From Gammaproteobacteria bacterium (GTDB lineage: Bacteria; Pseudomonadota; Gammaproteobacteria; JAPPPA01), in contig JAUHZK010000003.1 of the NCBI GenBank assembly GCA_030425645.1, positions 236,518 to 300,517 on the forward strand: a stretch of DNA of 64,000 nt, read 5' to 3'. A model generated the notes under the pieces. The model was given only the letters and a program-made list of their open reading frames with translations, had not been told where the DNA came from and ran no database searches. The position numbers were made by a program, and so were the translations under genes. Below, in pieces: positions 1-10,190 of the stretch. Each line of letters opens with the position of its first letter. Positions within the stretch are counted from its first letter, which is position 1.

Positions 1-280
1 AGCCGACATTGTGCTCAAGCACCTGAAGGCACTGTACGAATTTTACGGCGAAGGCAAAGGTCTTCGTATTGCTCGTAAGCACCTTGGCTGGTACAGCCAA
101 AACCACGCCGGCCCACACGCCGATTCAGCCGCGTTCCGCCGTCTAGCGTTTGCCGCTGACAGCGCCGACCAGCAATGGCAGATCACCCAACGCTGGTACC
201 AGCAGCTTGAAGCTGCTGCTCAAAGCAACCCAACCTTAGAAAACCAAAACAAAGCAACGCCCCCGAAGCTTGCCGCCTAG
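1..280 (+). CDS. dusB: tRNA-dihydrouridine synthase B, C-terminal end (partial)
   Basis: The frame is already open at the left edge and ends at TAG 278-280, so only about 92 C-terminal residues are present. The visible motifs ([27 protein letters not shown]) are typical of the helical RNA-binding domain of DusB, which reduces specific uridines in the tRNA D-loop with FMN and NADPH. The catalytic TIM barrel lies outside the window. The gene sits 16 bp upstream of fis, the dusB-fis operon arrangement known from many gammaproteobacteria, which supports the call. Confidence 0.9.
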   Translation, partial: ADIVLKHLKALYEFYGEGKGLRIARKHLGWYSQNHAGPHADSAAFRRLAFAADSADQQWQITQRWYQQLEAAAQSNPTLENQNKATPPKLAA

Positions 281-296
281 ACCTCAGAAGAAGATC

Positions 297-548
297 ATGT
301 CCGAGACCCATTTACATAACGGAAAACCCCTAAGTCACCACGTTACTGATAGCTTAGAAACCTATTTCAACACCCTAGAAAACACCGACCCTATTGAGCT
401 CTACAACCTAGTGCTCGCCGAGGTCGAAAAGCCACTGTTGGAAAAGGTCATGCTAGAAGCCCGTGGCAACCAGTCCAAGGCCTCAGTATGGCTTGGCATC
501 AGCCGCAGCACCTTACGTAAAAAGCTAGCCGAACACGGCCTAGCCTAA
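297..548 (+). CDS. fis: DNA-binding protein Fis
   Basis: Small nucleoid-associated protein (83 residues from ATG 297). It bends DNA, modulates rRNA and tRNA promoters and assists site-specific inversion in relatives. The C-terminal helix-turn-helix is clear (ARGNQSKA, then GISRSTLRKKL, about residues 55-80). The start at 297 is chosen because an AGAAG ribosome-binding site precedes it and the protein then begins like other Fis proteins; an upstream in-frame start at 270 would lie inside dusB. Slightly shorter than the 98-residue Escherichia coli protein. Co-transcribed with dusB by position. Confidence 0.93.
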   Translation: MSETHLHNGKPLSHHVTDSLETYFNTLENTDPIELYNLVLAEVEKPLLEKVMLEARGNQSKASVWLGISRSTLRKKLAEHGLA

Positions 549-629
549 GCAACTAATCCGCTAACTAACGCTCCACTAGACGCGCCGCCCGCCGCCTAGA
601 GCCCAAGACTCGATACCAAAGGAAGTTTC

Positions 630-2252
630 ATGCCGTCCCTGTCTGACGAACTGGCCAACGCCTATAGCGCACCCAACCAACTACCATTGCGCCCGGTGCG
701 TCGCGCGTTAATTTCTGTTTCCGATAAAACCGGCATTGCCGATTTTGCCAAAGCCCTACATGACCGCGGCGTCGCCCTGCTGTCCACCGGTGGCACTGCC
801 AAGCTAATCGCTGACGCCGGCCTACCCGTTACTGAGGTTTCCGAGCACACCGGCTTTCCCGAAATGATGGACGGTCGTGTAAAAACCCTACATCCAAAAA
901 TTCACGGTGGCCTACTAGGTCGTCGCGACATGGATGAGGAAATCATGGCCGAACACGGTATCGATCCAATTGATATGTTGGTGGTCAACCTCTACCCATT
1001 CGAACAAACCGTCGCCGATCCAGACTGCCCATTGCCGTTAGCGATTGAGAACATCGACATTGGTGGCCCAGCCATGCTGCGCGCCGCCGCTAAAAACAAC
1101 GACGGTGCGGCCGTCGTAGTTGACCCTAGCGACTACGAAAACCTATTGGCAGAAATGGATGCCAACGGTAACCAGCTGAGCGGCGCTACTCGCTTCAAGC
1201 TGGCCGCTAAAACTTACGCGCTAACCGCCGCCTACGATGGCGCCATTGCCAACTACATGGGCCGTATTGCCGACGACGGCGAAAAGCGCGATTGGCCAGA
1301 TACCTTCAACACCCAATTCCAGCTGGAAGAAAGCCTGCGTTACGGTGAAAACCCTCACCAAAAAGCCGCCTTCTTTAAAGAAGCTGGCGCCACCGAGCCA
1401 GCCATTGGCACCGCCAAGCAGCTACAAGGCAAAGCCCTCAGCTACAACAACCTTGCTGACGCTGACGCTGCACTGGAATGCGTTAAAGCATTCCCAGAAG
1501 CACCGGCTTGCGTGATTGTGAAACACGCCAACCCTTGCGGCGTAGCCCTAGGCGATAACCTATTGCAGGCTTATGACCTCGCCTTCCAAACCGATCCAAC
1601 CTCGGCCTTTGGCGGCATCATCGCCTTTAACCAGGCGCTAGACGCTGAAACTGCCAAAGCCATTATCGATCGCCAGTTTGTCGAAGTCATTATCGCGCCT
1701 AGCGTGAACGCCGATGCGGCCGAAGTACTTTCAGCCAAAGCCAATGTGCGCGTGCTCGAAACCGGTCAATGGGACCAAGCCGTTCCGAGTTACGACTTCA
1801 AACGCATTAACGGTGGCCTGCTGGTACAAGATCGTGACCTTGGAGTGGTGAGCGACGACGAGCTTAAAGTCGTGACCAAGCGCGCACCAACCGAAGACGA
1901 AATGCGTGACCTGAAATTTGTCTGGCGCGTGGCCAAGTTTGTGAAATCAAACGCCATTGTTTACGCCAAAGGCCAACAAACCATTGGCGTTGGCGCAGGC
2001 CAAATGAGCCGTGTTTACAGCGCCAAGATCGCCGGCATTAAAGCCGCCGATGAAGGTTTGGAAGTCCCCGGTTCGGTACTGGCTTCGGATGCCTTCTTCC
2101 CATTCCGTGACGGCGTTGACGCCGCCGCAGCTGCCGGCATTACCGCCATGATTCAACCGGGCGGCTCGATTCGTGACGACGAAGTCATTGCTGCTGCCGA
2201 CGAGGCGGGCATTGCGATGGTCTTTACCGGCATGCGTCACTTCAAACACTAA
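630..2252 (+). CDS. purH: Bifunctional AICAR transformylase / IMP cyclohydrolase
   Basis: Catalyses the last two steps of de novo IMP synthesis: formyl transfer to AICAR, then ring closure. At 540 residues it is near the usual length, with about 15 extra N-terminal residues before the conserved [12 protein letters not shown] start. The N-terminal MGS-like cyclohydrolase domain shows STGGT and [10 protein letters not shown]. The transformylase domain carries the catalytic Lys-His pair in KHANPCG (K298, H299). ATG 630 is preceded by GGAAG. purD follows 28 bp downstream on the same strand, so the two purine genes probably form a unit. Confidence 0.97.
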   Translation: MPSLSDELANAYSAPNQLPLRPVRRALISVSDKTGIADFAKALHDRGVALLSTGGTAKLIADAGLPVTEVSEHTGFPEMMDGRVKTLHPKIHGGLLGRRDMDEEIMAEHGIDPIDMLVVNLYPFEQTVADPDCPLPLAIENIDIGGPAMLRAAAKNNDGAAVVVDPSDYENLLAEMDANGNQLSGATRFKLAAKTYALTAAYDGAIANYMGRIADDGEKRDWPDTFNTQFQLEESLRYGENPHQKAAFFKEAGATEPAIGTAKQLQGKALSYNNLADADAALECVKAFPEAPACVIVKHANPCGVALGDNLLQAYDLAFQTDPTSAFGGIIAFNQALDAETAKAIIDRQFVEVIIAPSVNADAAEVLSAKANVRVLETGQWDQAVPSYDFKRINGGLLVQDRDLGVVSDDELKVVTKRAPTEDEMRDLKFVWRVAKFVKSNAIVYAKGQQTIGVGAGQMSRVYSAKIAGIKAADEGLEVPGSVLASDAFFPFRDGVDAAAAAGITAMIQPGGSIRDDEVIAAADEAGIAMVFTGMRHFKH

Positions 2253-2280
2253 TCAGCGCGTTTAGCATCTGGATACCACA

Positions 2281-3567
2281 ATGAAAGTATTAATCGTAGG
2301 CGGCGGTGGCCGCGAACATGCCCTAGCTTGGAAAACCGCGCAAGCCGACCACGTGACCGAGGTACTGGTTGCTCCCGGCAACGCCGGCACTGCATTAGAG
2401 CCGAAGCTACGTAATGTGAATGTCAGTGCCGAGGATATCAACGGCCTATTGGCGCTGGCGAAAGCAGAAGCGGTAGACCTCACCATTATCGGCCCAGAGG
2501 CACCCTTAGTTGCCGGTGTGGTCGACGCCTTTACTGACGCCGGACTACGCTGCTTCGGCCCAAGCAAGAGCGCTGCCCAACTAGAAGGCTCGAAAGCGTT
2601 CACCAAAGACTTCTTAGCACGCCACAATATCCCAACTGCGGCTTACGGCAACTTCACCCAAATCGACGAAGCCGTTGCTTACATTAAGGAGCAAGGCGCG
2701 CCGATCGTGGTTAAGGCCGATGGTCTAGCCGCCGGCAAAGGCGTGATTTTGGCGCAGACCGAACAAGAAGCCATTGATGCCGTTAACGACATGTTGGCAG
2801 GTAACGCTTTTGGCGATGCCGGCCACCGCGTAGTAATTGAAGAGTTTTTGGTCGGTGAAGAAGCCAGCTTTATCGTTATGGTAGACGGCAAAAACATCTT
2901 GCCGCTGGCCACCTCACAAGACCATAAAGCCGCTTTGGACGGCGACACCGGCCCCAACACGGGCGGCATGGGTGCTTACTCGCCAGCGCCAGTGGTAACC
3001 CAAGAAATTCACGACCGCGCCATGCGCGAGGTTGTGATTCCTACGGTTGAAGGCATGGCCGCAGAAGGTAATGACTACACTGGTTTCCTTTATGCCGGCC
3101 TGATGATTGGCCCAGACGGAACACCCAAGGTGTTGGAATACAACTGCCGCTTTGGTGACCCAGAAACACAGCCGATCATGTCGCGCCTACAGTCCGACCT
3201 AACCGAACTCTGCAACGCCGCCATTGATGGCAAGCTAGACAACACCACGGCCGAATGGGACTCGCGCCCAGCCGTAGGCATTGTTATGGCTGCCGGTGGT
3301 TATCCTGGCGACTACGGCAAAGGTGATGTGATTAACGGCCTAGACGATATTCCGGCTGGCGCCAAAGTCTTTCACGCTGGCACTAAAGCAGTTGATGGCA
3401 ATGTTGTCACCAATGGCGGCCGCGTTATCTGCGTTACCGCGCTCGGCGACAGCGTTACCGAAGCTCAGGCCAATGCCTATGCTGCTGTCGATAAGATCAG
3501 CTGGGAAGGTGCCTACTATCGAACTGACATTGGTCACCGCGCCATTGCTCGCGAGAACGCCGCCTAA
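2281..3567 (+). CDS. purD: Phosphoribosylamine-glycine ligase (GAR synthetase)
   Basis: ATP-grasp enzyme of 428 residues that joins glycine to phosphoribosylamine, the second step of purine synthesis. It opens with MKVLIVGGGGREHALAW, and the ATP-grasp core shows PIVVKADGLAAGKGV and the metal-binding stretch EYNCRFGDPETQ. Length matches the family. It closes the purH-purD unit and is followed by a strong intrinsic terminator shared with the opposing RNA-binding protein gene. Confidence 0.97.
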   Translation: MKVLIVGGGGREHALAWKTAQADHVTEVLVAPGNAGTALEPKLRNVNVSAEDINGLLALAKAEAVDLTIIGPEAPLVAGVVDAFTDAGLRCFGPSKSAAQLEGSKAFTKDFLARHNIPTAAYGNFTQIDEAVAYIKEQGAPIVVKADGLAAGKGVILAQTEQEAIDAVNDMLAGNAFGDAGHRVVIEEFLVGEEASFIVMVDGKNILPLATSQDHKAALDGDTGPNTGGMGAYSPAPVVTQEIHDRAMREVVIPTVEGMAAEGNDYTGFLYAGLMIGPDGTPKVLEYNCRFGDPETQPIMSRLQSDLTELCNAAIDGKLDNTTAEWDSRPAVGIVMAAGGYPGDYGKGDVINGLDDIPAGAKVFHAGTKAVDGNVVTNGGRVICVTALGDSVTEAQANAYAAVDKISWEGAYYRTDIGHRAIARENAA

Positions 3568-3588
3568 GCTGCAGCAAAATCGCAGGTA

Positions 3589-3619
3589 AAAAAAAGCCCA
3601 GGCTAGCCTGGGCTTTTTT
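3589..3619. terminator. Bidirectional intrinsic terminator between purD and the RRM gene
   Basis: The perfect 18-base palindrome GCCCAGGCTAGCCTGGGC (3596-3613) is flanked by an A tract on the left and six T on the right. It can therefore terminate purD on the plus strand and the RNA-binding protein gene on the minus strand. Confidence 0.92.
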
Positions 3620-3636
3620 ATGAGAACGTCTACCGA

Positions 3637-3915
3637 CTAGCGACCGAAGCCACCGCCGTTACGTGGACGATCTTCACGAGGACGTGCTTCGTTTACACGT
3701 AGCGCACGGCCGTCCATGTCTTGGCCGTTTAGGGCGTCAATGGCTGATTGCGCTTCAGAAGCGTTTGGCATTTCAACAAAGCCAAAACCACGTGAACGAC
3801 CAGTTTCACGATCAGTCATCACGTTAGCGCGGCTAACCTCACCGTGAGCAGCAAAAGCGTTACGTAACGCGTCAGAATCGGTGCCCCAAGAAAGGTTACC
3901 TACATAAATATTCAT
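3637..3915 (-). CDS. RNA-binding protein with a single RRM domain
   Basis: A 92-residue protein made almost entirely of one RNA recognition motif. RNP2 is IYVGNL (residues 3-8) and RNP1 is RGFGFVEM (42-49), both with the aromatic residues that stack on RNA bases. A short Arg/Gly-rich tail (RPRNGGGFGR) follows, as in the cyanobacterial Rbp-like and cold-shock-type RRM proteins found in many bacteria. The RNA target is unknown. Transcribed alone and convergent with purD; the 195 bp upstream gap to rho shows no other gene. Confidence 0.9.
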   Translation of the reverse strand: MNIYVGNLSWGTDSDALRNAFAAHGEVSRANVMTDRETGRSRGFGFVEMPNASEAQSAIDALNGQDMDGRALRVNEARPREDRPRNGGGFGR

Positions 3916-4110
3916 CTATCGATCTCTCAAATCGGGTCATCAAAAACAAAAAACCATCGACCACCCAACCCGTAGCAAACGATAGTACCGCTGAAGCAAC
4001 TACTTCTGCGGCTTCAAACAGTCCGCACTATAACCAGCACAGACTGAAATAGCTATGACAATCTGATGAAAGCCATCGCCATGTAAATAAATCCCTAGCT
4101 TGAGTTTCCC

Positions 4111-5367
4111 CTATCGCTTCATCGAAGCGAAGAACTCTTCGTTGGTCTTGGTCACTTTCAGACGATCAAAGACAAACTCAACCGCGGCCAGCTCATCCAT
4201 TGGGTGCAGAATCTTACGTAGAATCCAAGTCTTCTGTAGCTCAGCCTCAGGCACCATAAGCTCTTCACGGCGGGTACCAGAACGATTGATATGAATCGCT
4301 GGGAACACGCGTTTTTCAGCAATGCGGCGATCCAAATGAATCTCAGAGTTACCGGTGCCTTTAAATTCTTCGTAGATCACTTCGTCCATTTTAGAACCCG
4401 TGTCTACCAAGGCCGTGGCCACAATCGTTAGGCTACCGCCCTCTTCGATATTACGCGCAGCACCGAAGAAGCGTTTTGGCTTATGCAGACCATTGGCGTC
4501 AACACCACCGGTCAAAACCTTGCCAGAGCTCGGCGCTACAGTGTTATAGGCACGCGCTAAACGGGTAATAGAGTCGAGCAAGATAACCACATCTTTCTTG
4601 TGCTCCACTAAGCGCTTGGCTTTTTCAATCACCATTTCAGCCACTTGTACGTGGCGGGTCGCTGGCTCATCAAAGGTAGAAGAAACCACTTCGCCTTTCA
4701 CCATGCGCTGCATCTCGGTCACTTCTTCCGGGCGCTCATCAATCAGCAATACGATCAAATACACTTCCGGATGATTAGTGGCGATGCTCTGAGCAATGCT
4801 CTGCATCATCATGGTTTTACCCGCTTTTGGTGGCGATACGATCAAACCACGCTGGCCTTTACCAATCGGCGCGCACATATCAATTAAGCGGCCAGTGATA
4901 TCTTCGGTACTACCGTTACCCACTTCCATGTTTAAACGCTCTTTAGCGTGCAGTGGGGTTAAGTTCTCAAATAAAACTTTTTGTTTGGCGGCCTGTGGAT
5001 CATCAAAGTTGATGCTATCCACTTTCAACATCGCAAAGTAGCGCTCGTTATCCTTAGGTGGGCGCACTTTGCCGCTAATGCTGTCACCCGTACGCAAACC
5101 TAAACGTCGAATTTGGCTAGGTGATACATACACATCATCTGGGCCTGCCAGATAAGAACCATCTGGCGAACGCAAGAAGCCAAAGCCGTCAGAGAGAATC
5201 TCTAAAACACCATCACCATAGATCTCTTCGCCTTCTTTGGCTTTCTTCTTCAAGATAGAGAAGATCAGATCTTGCTTACGGCTACGGTTAATATTTTCAA
5301 CACCCAGTTCTTGGGCGATTTCTAATACTTCTTGGGCGGATTTACGCTTGAGTTCAGTTAAGTTCAT
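4111..5367 (-). CDS. rho: Transcription termination factor Rho
   Basis: Hexameric RNA-dependent helicase that ends transcription of untranslated RNA. At 418 residues it matches the E. coli length. The N-terminal RNA-binding cold-shock-like fold shows DGFGFLR (60-66). The motor domain has Walker A SPPKAGKT (K184) and Walker [17 protein letters not shown], with the Q- and R-loop region following. It lies downstream of trxA on the same strand, as in E. coli, but a terminator separates the two, so rho probably has its own promoter. Confidence 0.98.
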   Translation of the reverse strand: MNLTELKRKSAQEVLEIAQELGVENINRSRKQDLIFSILKKKAKEGEEIYGDGVLEILSDGFGFLRSPDGSYLAGPDDVYVSPSQIRRLGLRTGDSISGKVRPPKDNERYFAMLKVDSINFDDPQAAKQKVLFENLTPLHAKERLNMEVGNGSTEDITGRLIDMCAPIGKGQRGLIVSPPKAGKTMMMQSIAQSIATNHPEVYLIVLLIDERPEEVTEMQRMVKGEVVSSTFDEPATRHVQVAEMVIEKAKRLVEHKKDVVILLDSITRLARAYNTVAPSSGKVLTGGVDANGLHKPKRFFGAARNIEEGGSLTIVATALVDTGSKMDEVIYEEFKGTGNSEIHLDRRIAEKRVFPAIHINRSGTRREELMVPEAELQKTWILRKILHPMDELAAVEFVFDRLKVTKTNEEFFASMKR

Positions 5368-5427
5368 TCAGATGTGCTTTAAGAAAGTGGCTGAGGTTGC
5401 AGGACTGCGCCCTTGATGCCGGTCATC

Positions 5428-5457
5428 AAAAAAACTGCCCGCTAAATAGCGGGCAGT
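5428..5457 (-). terminator. Intrinsic terminator of trxA
   Basis: On the minus strand a 10-bp stem ACTGCCCGCT / AGCGGGCAGT (plus-strand 5434-5443 and 5448-5457) with a 4-base loop is followed by a run of T. It sits 8 bp after the trxA stop and separates trxA from rho. Confidence 0.9.
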
Positions 5458-5465
5458 AGGTTGTT

Positions 5466-5789
5466 TTAAATTTCGCTGTCGATAAACGCAGTTAGTTGGC
5501 TTTTAGATACCGCACCAGTTTGTGCCGCGGCTTTCTCGCCACCCTTGAATAAAATCAAGGTAGGAATACCACGAATACCAAATTTGGCAGTGGTGTCTGG
5601 GTTTTCATCAACATTTAGTTTGGCAATTTTCACTTTGCCGTCGTAGTCACCCGCAATATCTTCCAAGATCGGCGCGATCATTTTGCAGGGACCACACCAC
5701 TCGGCCCAGAAATCAACCAATACAGGTTCGGCAGATTGCAGGACTTCAGCTTCAAAATTGCTGTCGGTAACAGAAACGATTGCACTCAC
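5466..5789 (-). CDS. trxA: Thioredoxin 1
   Basis: Cytoplasmic dithiol reductase of 107 residues that keeps protein disulfides reduced and serves ribonucleotide reductase. The active site is WCGPC (W31, C32, C35), and the conserved cis-proline lies in [11 protein letters not shown]. Length and ends match E. coli thioredoxin. The 276 bp upstream (5790-6065) hold no convincing gene and should contain the promoter. Confidence 0.97.
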   Translation of the reverse strand: MSAIVSVTDSNFEAEVLQSAEPVLVDFWAEWCGPCKMIAPILEDIAGDYDGKVKIAKLNVDENPDTTAKFGIRGIPTLILFKGGEKAAAQTGAVSKSQLTAFIDSEI

Positions 5790-6065
5790 AGGCTTAACCT
5801 CTTGTTTTCATGCATTACTGATTTAACTCATGACTGAGAACTCGCCTATCGGCGGCAACCAATCATCGAACTACATAGCCAATAACTGGGGCCAGAGTTC
5901 TAAAAATAAAGGGGATATCACAACTGACTGCTGCCAGTTCACGCGGCGATGTCTTTTATTAACAAGCTTTCTAGGCTCGACGCATCGCATTTGTAGCGTT
6001 CGATGTCGGCATTACAGCGCAAAGCCAAACACAATGCAAGCACAAAGCCCGCAAAAAGTTAGCGG

Positions 6066-7481
6066 CTAGCGCGCCTGTTCAGCGCGCGCCGCCACGTAAG
6101 CCAAGGCTTGATCAATCCGCGCCAGGGCACGCTGCTGCCCCAACAAGGCCAAGGTGATGTCAATTGACGGCGACTGACCACTGCCACTAACAGCCACCCG
6201 CAACGGCATACCCACTTTACCCATGCCTAGCTCTAGGGTTTCAGCGGTCTGCTGCACCACGGCCTGAATGGCTTCCGCCTCCCAGTTAGCTAGCGCAGCT
6301 AGTTTTTCTTTCAACATGGTTAGCGGCTCAGCGGCCGATACTTTTAAATGTTTCTTCGCCGCACCCGCGTTGTATTCATCAAAATCCTGATAGAACATGC
6401 GGCAGGATTCTGCCAAGGCTACTAGCGTATTGGCACGTTCACGCAGTTCTGAAAGTACCGCTTCTAAAGACGGACCCTCTGCCGTATCAATACCCGCTTG
6501 CTGCAAATAAAACGGCAACAACTCCAGCAAACGCGACATTTCAACAGACTTAATGTATTGCTGGTTTAACCACAGCAGCTTTTCCGTATTAAACGTCGAC
6601 GGCGCACGGTTCACATTCTCAAGCCGGAAATGCTGGATCATTTCTTCAATACTGAAAATTTCTTGGTCACCATGCGACCAACCCAAACGCACCAAGTAGT
6701 TCAGCACAGCTTCGGGCAAGTAACCGTCGTCACGGTATTGCATTACACCAACGGCTCCATGACGCTTAGACAGACGGCTACCGTCTTCACCCAAAATCAT
6801 CGGCACGTGCGCAAACACCGGCGGCTCAGCACCTAGGGCTTGGTAAATATTGATCTGCCGTGGCGTGTTGTTGATATGGTCGTCGCCACGCACAACATGC
6901 GTCATACCCATATCAATATCATCCACCACCACCGTTAAGTTGTAGGTTGGTGTACCGTCGGCACGGGCAATAATCAAATCATCCAACTCAGTGTTGGCGA
7001 TACTGATTTCACCTTTAATGGCGTCCTGCCAAACCACGTTACCTTCTAACGGGTTACGGAAACGCACCACTGGTTCTACACCTTCACGAGGCTCAGCGCC
7101 GTCCCGGCATTTACCGTTGTAACGAGGTTTTTCTTTATTCGCCCACTGCTGCTCACGCAGCGCCTCTAATTCTTCTTTAGTGCAGTAACAATGGTAGGCC
7201 AGACCAGCATCTAACAACTGTTGCACTACAGCACGGTAACGATCAAAACGCTGTGTTTGGAAAAACGGCCCCTCATCGTGCGCCAATCCTAACCACTGCA
7301 TGCCATCAAAAATGGCTTGCACCGACTCCTCAGTCGAGCGTTCACGGTCGGTGTCTTCAATACGCAACACAAACTGGCCGCCCTGCTGGCGCGCAAACAA
7401 CCAAGAATACAATGCCGTGCGAGCACCACCGATATGCAAATAACCGGTCGGACTAGGGGCGAAACGAGTAACTACCGCCAT
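6066..7481 (-). CDS. gltX: Glutamyl-tRNA synthetase
   Basis: Class I aminoacyl-tRNA synthetase (471 residues, the E. coli length) that charges tRNA-Glu. The HIGH-type signature lies in [16 protein letters not shown] and the KMSKS-type loop is LSKRHG. A zinc-type cysteine set is visible in CYCTKEE and YNGKCRDG. It is transcribed divergently from the TPR/ExbB operon across a 144-bp gap that must hold both promoters. Confidence 0.97.
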   Translation of the reverse strand: MAVVTRFAPSPTGYLHIGGARTALYSWLFARQQGGQFVLRIEDTDRERSTEESVQAIFDGMQWLGLAHDEGPFFQTQRFDRYRAVVQQLLDAGLAYHCYCTKEELEALREQQWANKEKPRYNGKCRDGAEPREGVEPVVRFRNPLEGNVVWQDAIKGEISIANTELDDLIIARADGTPTYNLTVVVDDIDMGMTHVVRGDDHINNTPRQINIYQALGAEPPVFAHVPMILGEDGSRLSKRHGAVGVMQYRDDGYLPEAVLNYLVRLGWSHGDQEIFSIEEMIQHFRLENVNRAPSTFNTEKLLWLNQQYIKSVEMSRLLELLPFYLQQAGIDTAEGPSLEAVLSELRERANTLVALAESCRMFYQDFDEYNAGAAKKHLKVSAAEPLTMLKEKLAALANWEAEAIQAVVQQTAETLELGMGKVGMPLRVAVSGSGQSPSIDITLALLGQQRALARIDQALAYVAARAEQAR

Positions 7482-7625
7482 AACAAAATCTAGGACTTAA
7501 GGTTTCAAAGGGCGCGCATTCTATCAAGTTCCAGACGCCTCTCGTCATTTCAGGCTTTACTTTCCGCTTTGGGCTGTGAATGATTAGCTTCCTAATGAGT
7601 CGTTCAACTAATGGAGACAGCCTTA

Positions 7626-8291
7626 ATGAATGTCTTAGTGAAGGCTCAACGTAACCCTTCAACTCCAGCCGGCAAGCTCACTGTGATTCAGTCTTTGATA
7701 AAAGCACACAAAAAACACCTCAGCTTCGCGTCACCTTTAATAGTCGCCGTCAGTCTTTTGGTAACCGCGCCGATCGGTCTCGCTGGAGACGAAGAAGTCG
7801 AAAAGCAACAACGTCAAAAAGACCGACGTGAACTACTGCGCGAGCTAGACCGCAATAGCCAAATTGCTAAAGAACGCGCCTTAGATTTAGAGCACGCGCT
7901 CTATAAATTAGAACTCGACAGCCAAATGCACCCGCTAGCCGAGACCCGCTGGTTCTTCGCTATCCAAACCAAAAAGCCGTACACCATCCAACGGCTCCGC
8001 GTAGAAGTCGACGGCAAAGCGTTGATCGACAATAGCTACCACCCACAACAAGCCGGGGCGCTTAACCAAGACGGTGCCGAGCGCGTTTTCCACGGCAACC
8101 TTTCAGCCGGCGAGCACAACATTACCGCCTATGTAGAGGGTTACTTCAAAGAAGACGACCGAATCCTGAGCTACGAGACCAGTGCCAACTTCACGCTTGA
8201 GAAGCAGCGTGGCTTGACCCACCTCTTGCTCGCGCTAAGCGACAGCAAACGTACTTGGGAACCTGAATTGCGCTTACAGGTGTGGCAATAA
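7626..8291 (+). CDS. Exported or membrane-anchored protein of unknown function, first gene of the TPR-ExbBD operon
   Basis: I do not recognise a named family. ATG 7626 is preferred over ATG 7611 because GGAG at 7614-7617 lies 8 nt upstream of it, giving 221 residues. A long basic N-terminus is followed by a hydrophobic segment (SPLIVAVSLLVTAPIGLAG), then a charged, probably coiled helix (KQQRQKDRRELLRELDRN) and a C-terminal beta-rich part that looks like a periplasmic immunoglobulin-like or PEGA-type fold (LSAGEHNITAYVEGYF). The stop and the next start share a base (TAATG), implying translational coupling with the TPR protein. Confidence 0.8.
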   Translation: MNVLVKAQRNPSTPAGKLTVIQSLIKAHKKHLSFASPLIVAVSLLVTAPIGLAGDEEVEKQQRQKDRRELLRELDRNSQIAKERALDLEHALYKLELDSQMHPLAETRWFFAIQTKKPYTIQRLRVEVDGKALIDNSYHPQQAGALNQDGAERVFHGNLSAGEHNITAYVEGYFKEDDRILSYETSANFTLEKQRGLTHLLLALSDSKRTWEPELRLQVWQ

Positions 8292-10183
8292 TGAAAACAT
8301 TACATTTACTACTAGGCGCCACACTACTTGCTAGCTTGCCGCAAATCGCGGCGGCCAAAGATTTTCCGTCCAGCATTGCTGACCTTTATGTCGCCGAAGC
8401 TAACTACTTAGACGCTACCGGCAAACAAGCGCAGGCATCAACCCGTTTACAAGAGGCATTAGAACGCGACCTAGTAGCCAACGGCGCCGCGCAAGATGCA
8501 CTGAAAGCCCGCAGCGCACGCAGCCAACTCAACTGGGGCATGCACTATTTGCCGTCGGCCATTTATCAACAACTGGTAGACCGCCCGAAGCCACATAAAG
8601 TGAATGACAGCACTTGGCTAGACCTAGCAACGCTGCAATACAAACGTGGTTACTGGGGACTGACCGGCACTGTCGAATATAGCCTGTCACGCATCAGCAA
8701 GCGCCCTAACCGCGCGGTGCGCGGCGGTCGCACCATGCTGCGTTCGCAGCTCTACTTAAAACAAAACCGCTTCGCCCAAGCCTCACGTGGTTTGTCTCGT
8801 TATCGTGGCAATTTCGACGACCAGCCCTATGCCGAATTTAACCAAGCCGTGGCCTTGCTTAAGCAGGGCAATAGCGAAGAAGGCGCGGCACTGCTCGACA
8901 AAGTCGGCAACATGCGCACCAGCGACGACACCTTGCTGGCGCTACGAGATCTGGCCAACTACACACTGGGCAACTGGTTCCTAAACCAAGAGCAAGCCGG
9001 CACCGCTATTCCGCTGTTAAAGAAAGTGCGGGTTGAAGGCCCCTACTCAAATAAAGCTTTATTGGCACTCGGCTGGGCCTACCTAAGTGATACCGGCAAA
9101 TTGCAGCGAGTTGATGAGATCTTCTCGCCACGATGCCTAAAAAATGTGCTCGCTAAAAGCGGCACTATTATTAATAACAATCAAAAAGACTGCCGCCCAG
9201 GGCGCACGCTCCGGATTGAGAATGTTGGCAGCAAAGAACAAAAACGACTGCAACGCGCGCTAACAGCATGGCAAATTGTGCAAGAGCGCAATCCGCTATT
9301 CCCCGGCGTTCAAGAAACCTTAATGGCCTTGCCGTTTGCACTCGACCAACTGGGCTACACCCATGTAGCAGAAACCCAGTACAAGAAAGCGCTAAAGTCG
9401 CTGCAATATGAAGCCGAACGCATCAATGATGCACTCGATGTTATTCATGCCGGCCAACTGCTGAAACCCACCGTCACCAGCGATGAAACCATTGGCAACC
9501 GCCCAGACTGGGATTTATATGGCCTCAACTTAAGTAAGAAGCTTGATACTCGCCTGCTTTATCGACTTTATTCGGAACACGAATTCTACGAAGCCCTGGT
9601 TAACTATCGCCAACTGCGCCAGTTACAAAACCATGTCGGCCAACGCCTACAGGCCTTGAAACAAAACGCAACGCAAACACGTAGCAGCAACCGCACCCTT
9701 CGAGTGCGTGACTCCTTGAAGCTGCAAGAAGCCGAACCAAGCACCACAACACAAAGCGGGTCGACCTCGGCAGAAGCCACTCGCAGCCGTCTACTTAGCA
9801 GCCTTAATAGCTCTCGCTTTAGTACGCGACTAAGCAATAAGGACAGCAAAAACAATCGTCCAGAATCCAAACTGACAGTATGGATGACACACGAGAAAAC
9901 CGCGTCCAACAGCCTCGGCCGCCGTGGTCAAGAATTGCTGCCGAAAACCGAAACGCTCTACAAACAACTCGGCAACCTAGCGGCTAAACATGCTGGTTAT
10001 TTGTCACAGCAAAGCCAAGCCGAACTCACAGTTCAATTGGATCGTGTTAACACCTATATGGCGCAGGCACGTTTATCGCTGGGTCGAATAAAAGACCGCC
10101 AAGCTAGCGCGCATAACACTCAGCAGCCGACAACGATCGAAGACATCGAGTTTAATGACGAGTCTGAAGCCGCAGAAGAATAA
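8291..10183 (+). CDS. Periplasmic TPR-type repeat protein of the Agl/Glt-like cluster
   Basis: A 630-residue protein that starts with a cleavable signal peptide (MKTLHLLLGATLLASLPQIAAA). Several degenerate helical hairpins of TPR type follow (for example YAEFNQAVALLKQGNSEEGA and LLALGWAYLSD). The C-terminal third is Ser/Thr/Arg-rich and then helical. Start ATG 8291 overlaps the upstream stop. By context it should be a periplasmic scaffold for the ExbB/ExbD-driven complex, possibly playing the role of a Glt TPR protein; that link is inference from gene order. Confidence 0.82.
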   Translation: MKTLHLLLGATLLASLPQIAAAKDFPSSIADLYVAEANYLDATGKQAQASTRLQEALERDLVANGAAQDALKARSARSQLNWGMHYLPSAIYQQLVDRPKPHKVNDSTWLDLATLQYKRGYWGLTGTVEYSLSRISKRPNRAVRGGRTMLRSQLYLKQNRFAQASRGLSRYRGNFDDQPYAEFNQAVALLKQGNSEEGAALLDKVGNMRTSDDTLLALRDLANYTLGNWFLNQEQAGTAIPLLKKVRVEGPYSNKALLALGWAYLSDTGKLQRVDEIFSPRCLKNVLAKSGTIINNNQKDCRPGRTLRIENVGSKEQKRLQRALTAWQIVQERNPLFPGVQETLMALPFALDQLGYTHVAETQYKKALKSLQYEAERINDALDVIHAGQLLKPTVTSDETIGNRPDWDLYGLNLSKKLDTRLLYRLYSEHEFYEALVNYRQLRQLQNHVGQRLQALKQNATQTRSSNRTLRVRDSLKLQEAEPSTTTQSGSTSAEATRSRLLSSLNSSRFSTRLSNKDSKNNRPESKLTVWMTHEKTASNSLGRRGQELLPKTETLYKQLGNLAAKHAGYLSQQSQAELTVQLDRVNTYMAQARLSLGRIKDRQASAHNTQQPTTIEDIEFNDESEAAEE

Positions 10184-10190
10184 GCACCGC

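Noticed and set aside
5830..6069. 79-residue open frame between trxA and gltX
   Set aside because: No ribosome-binding site, odd composition, no recognisable motif, and it covers the expected trxA promoter.
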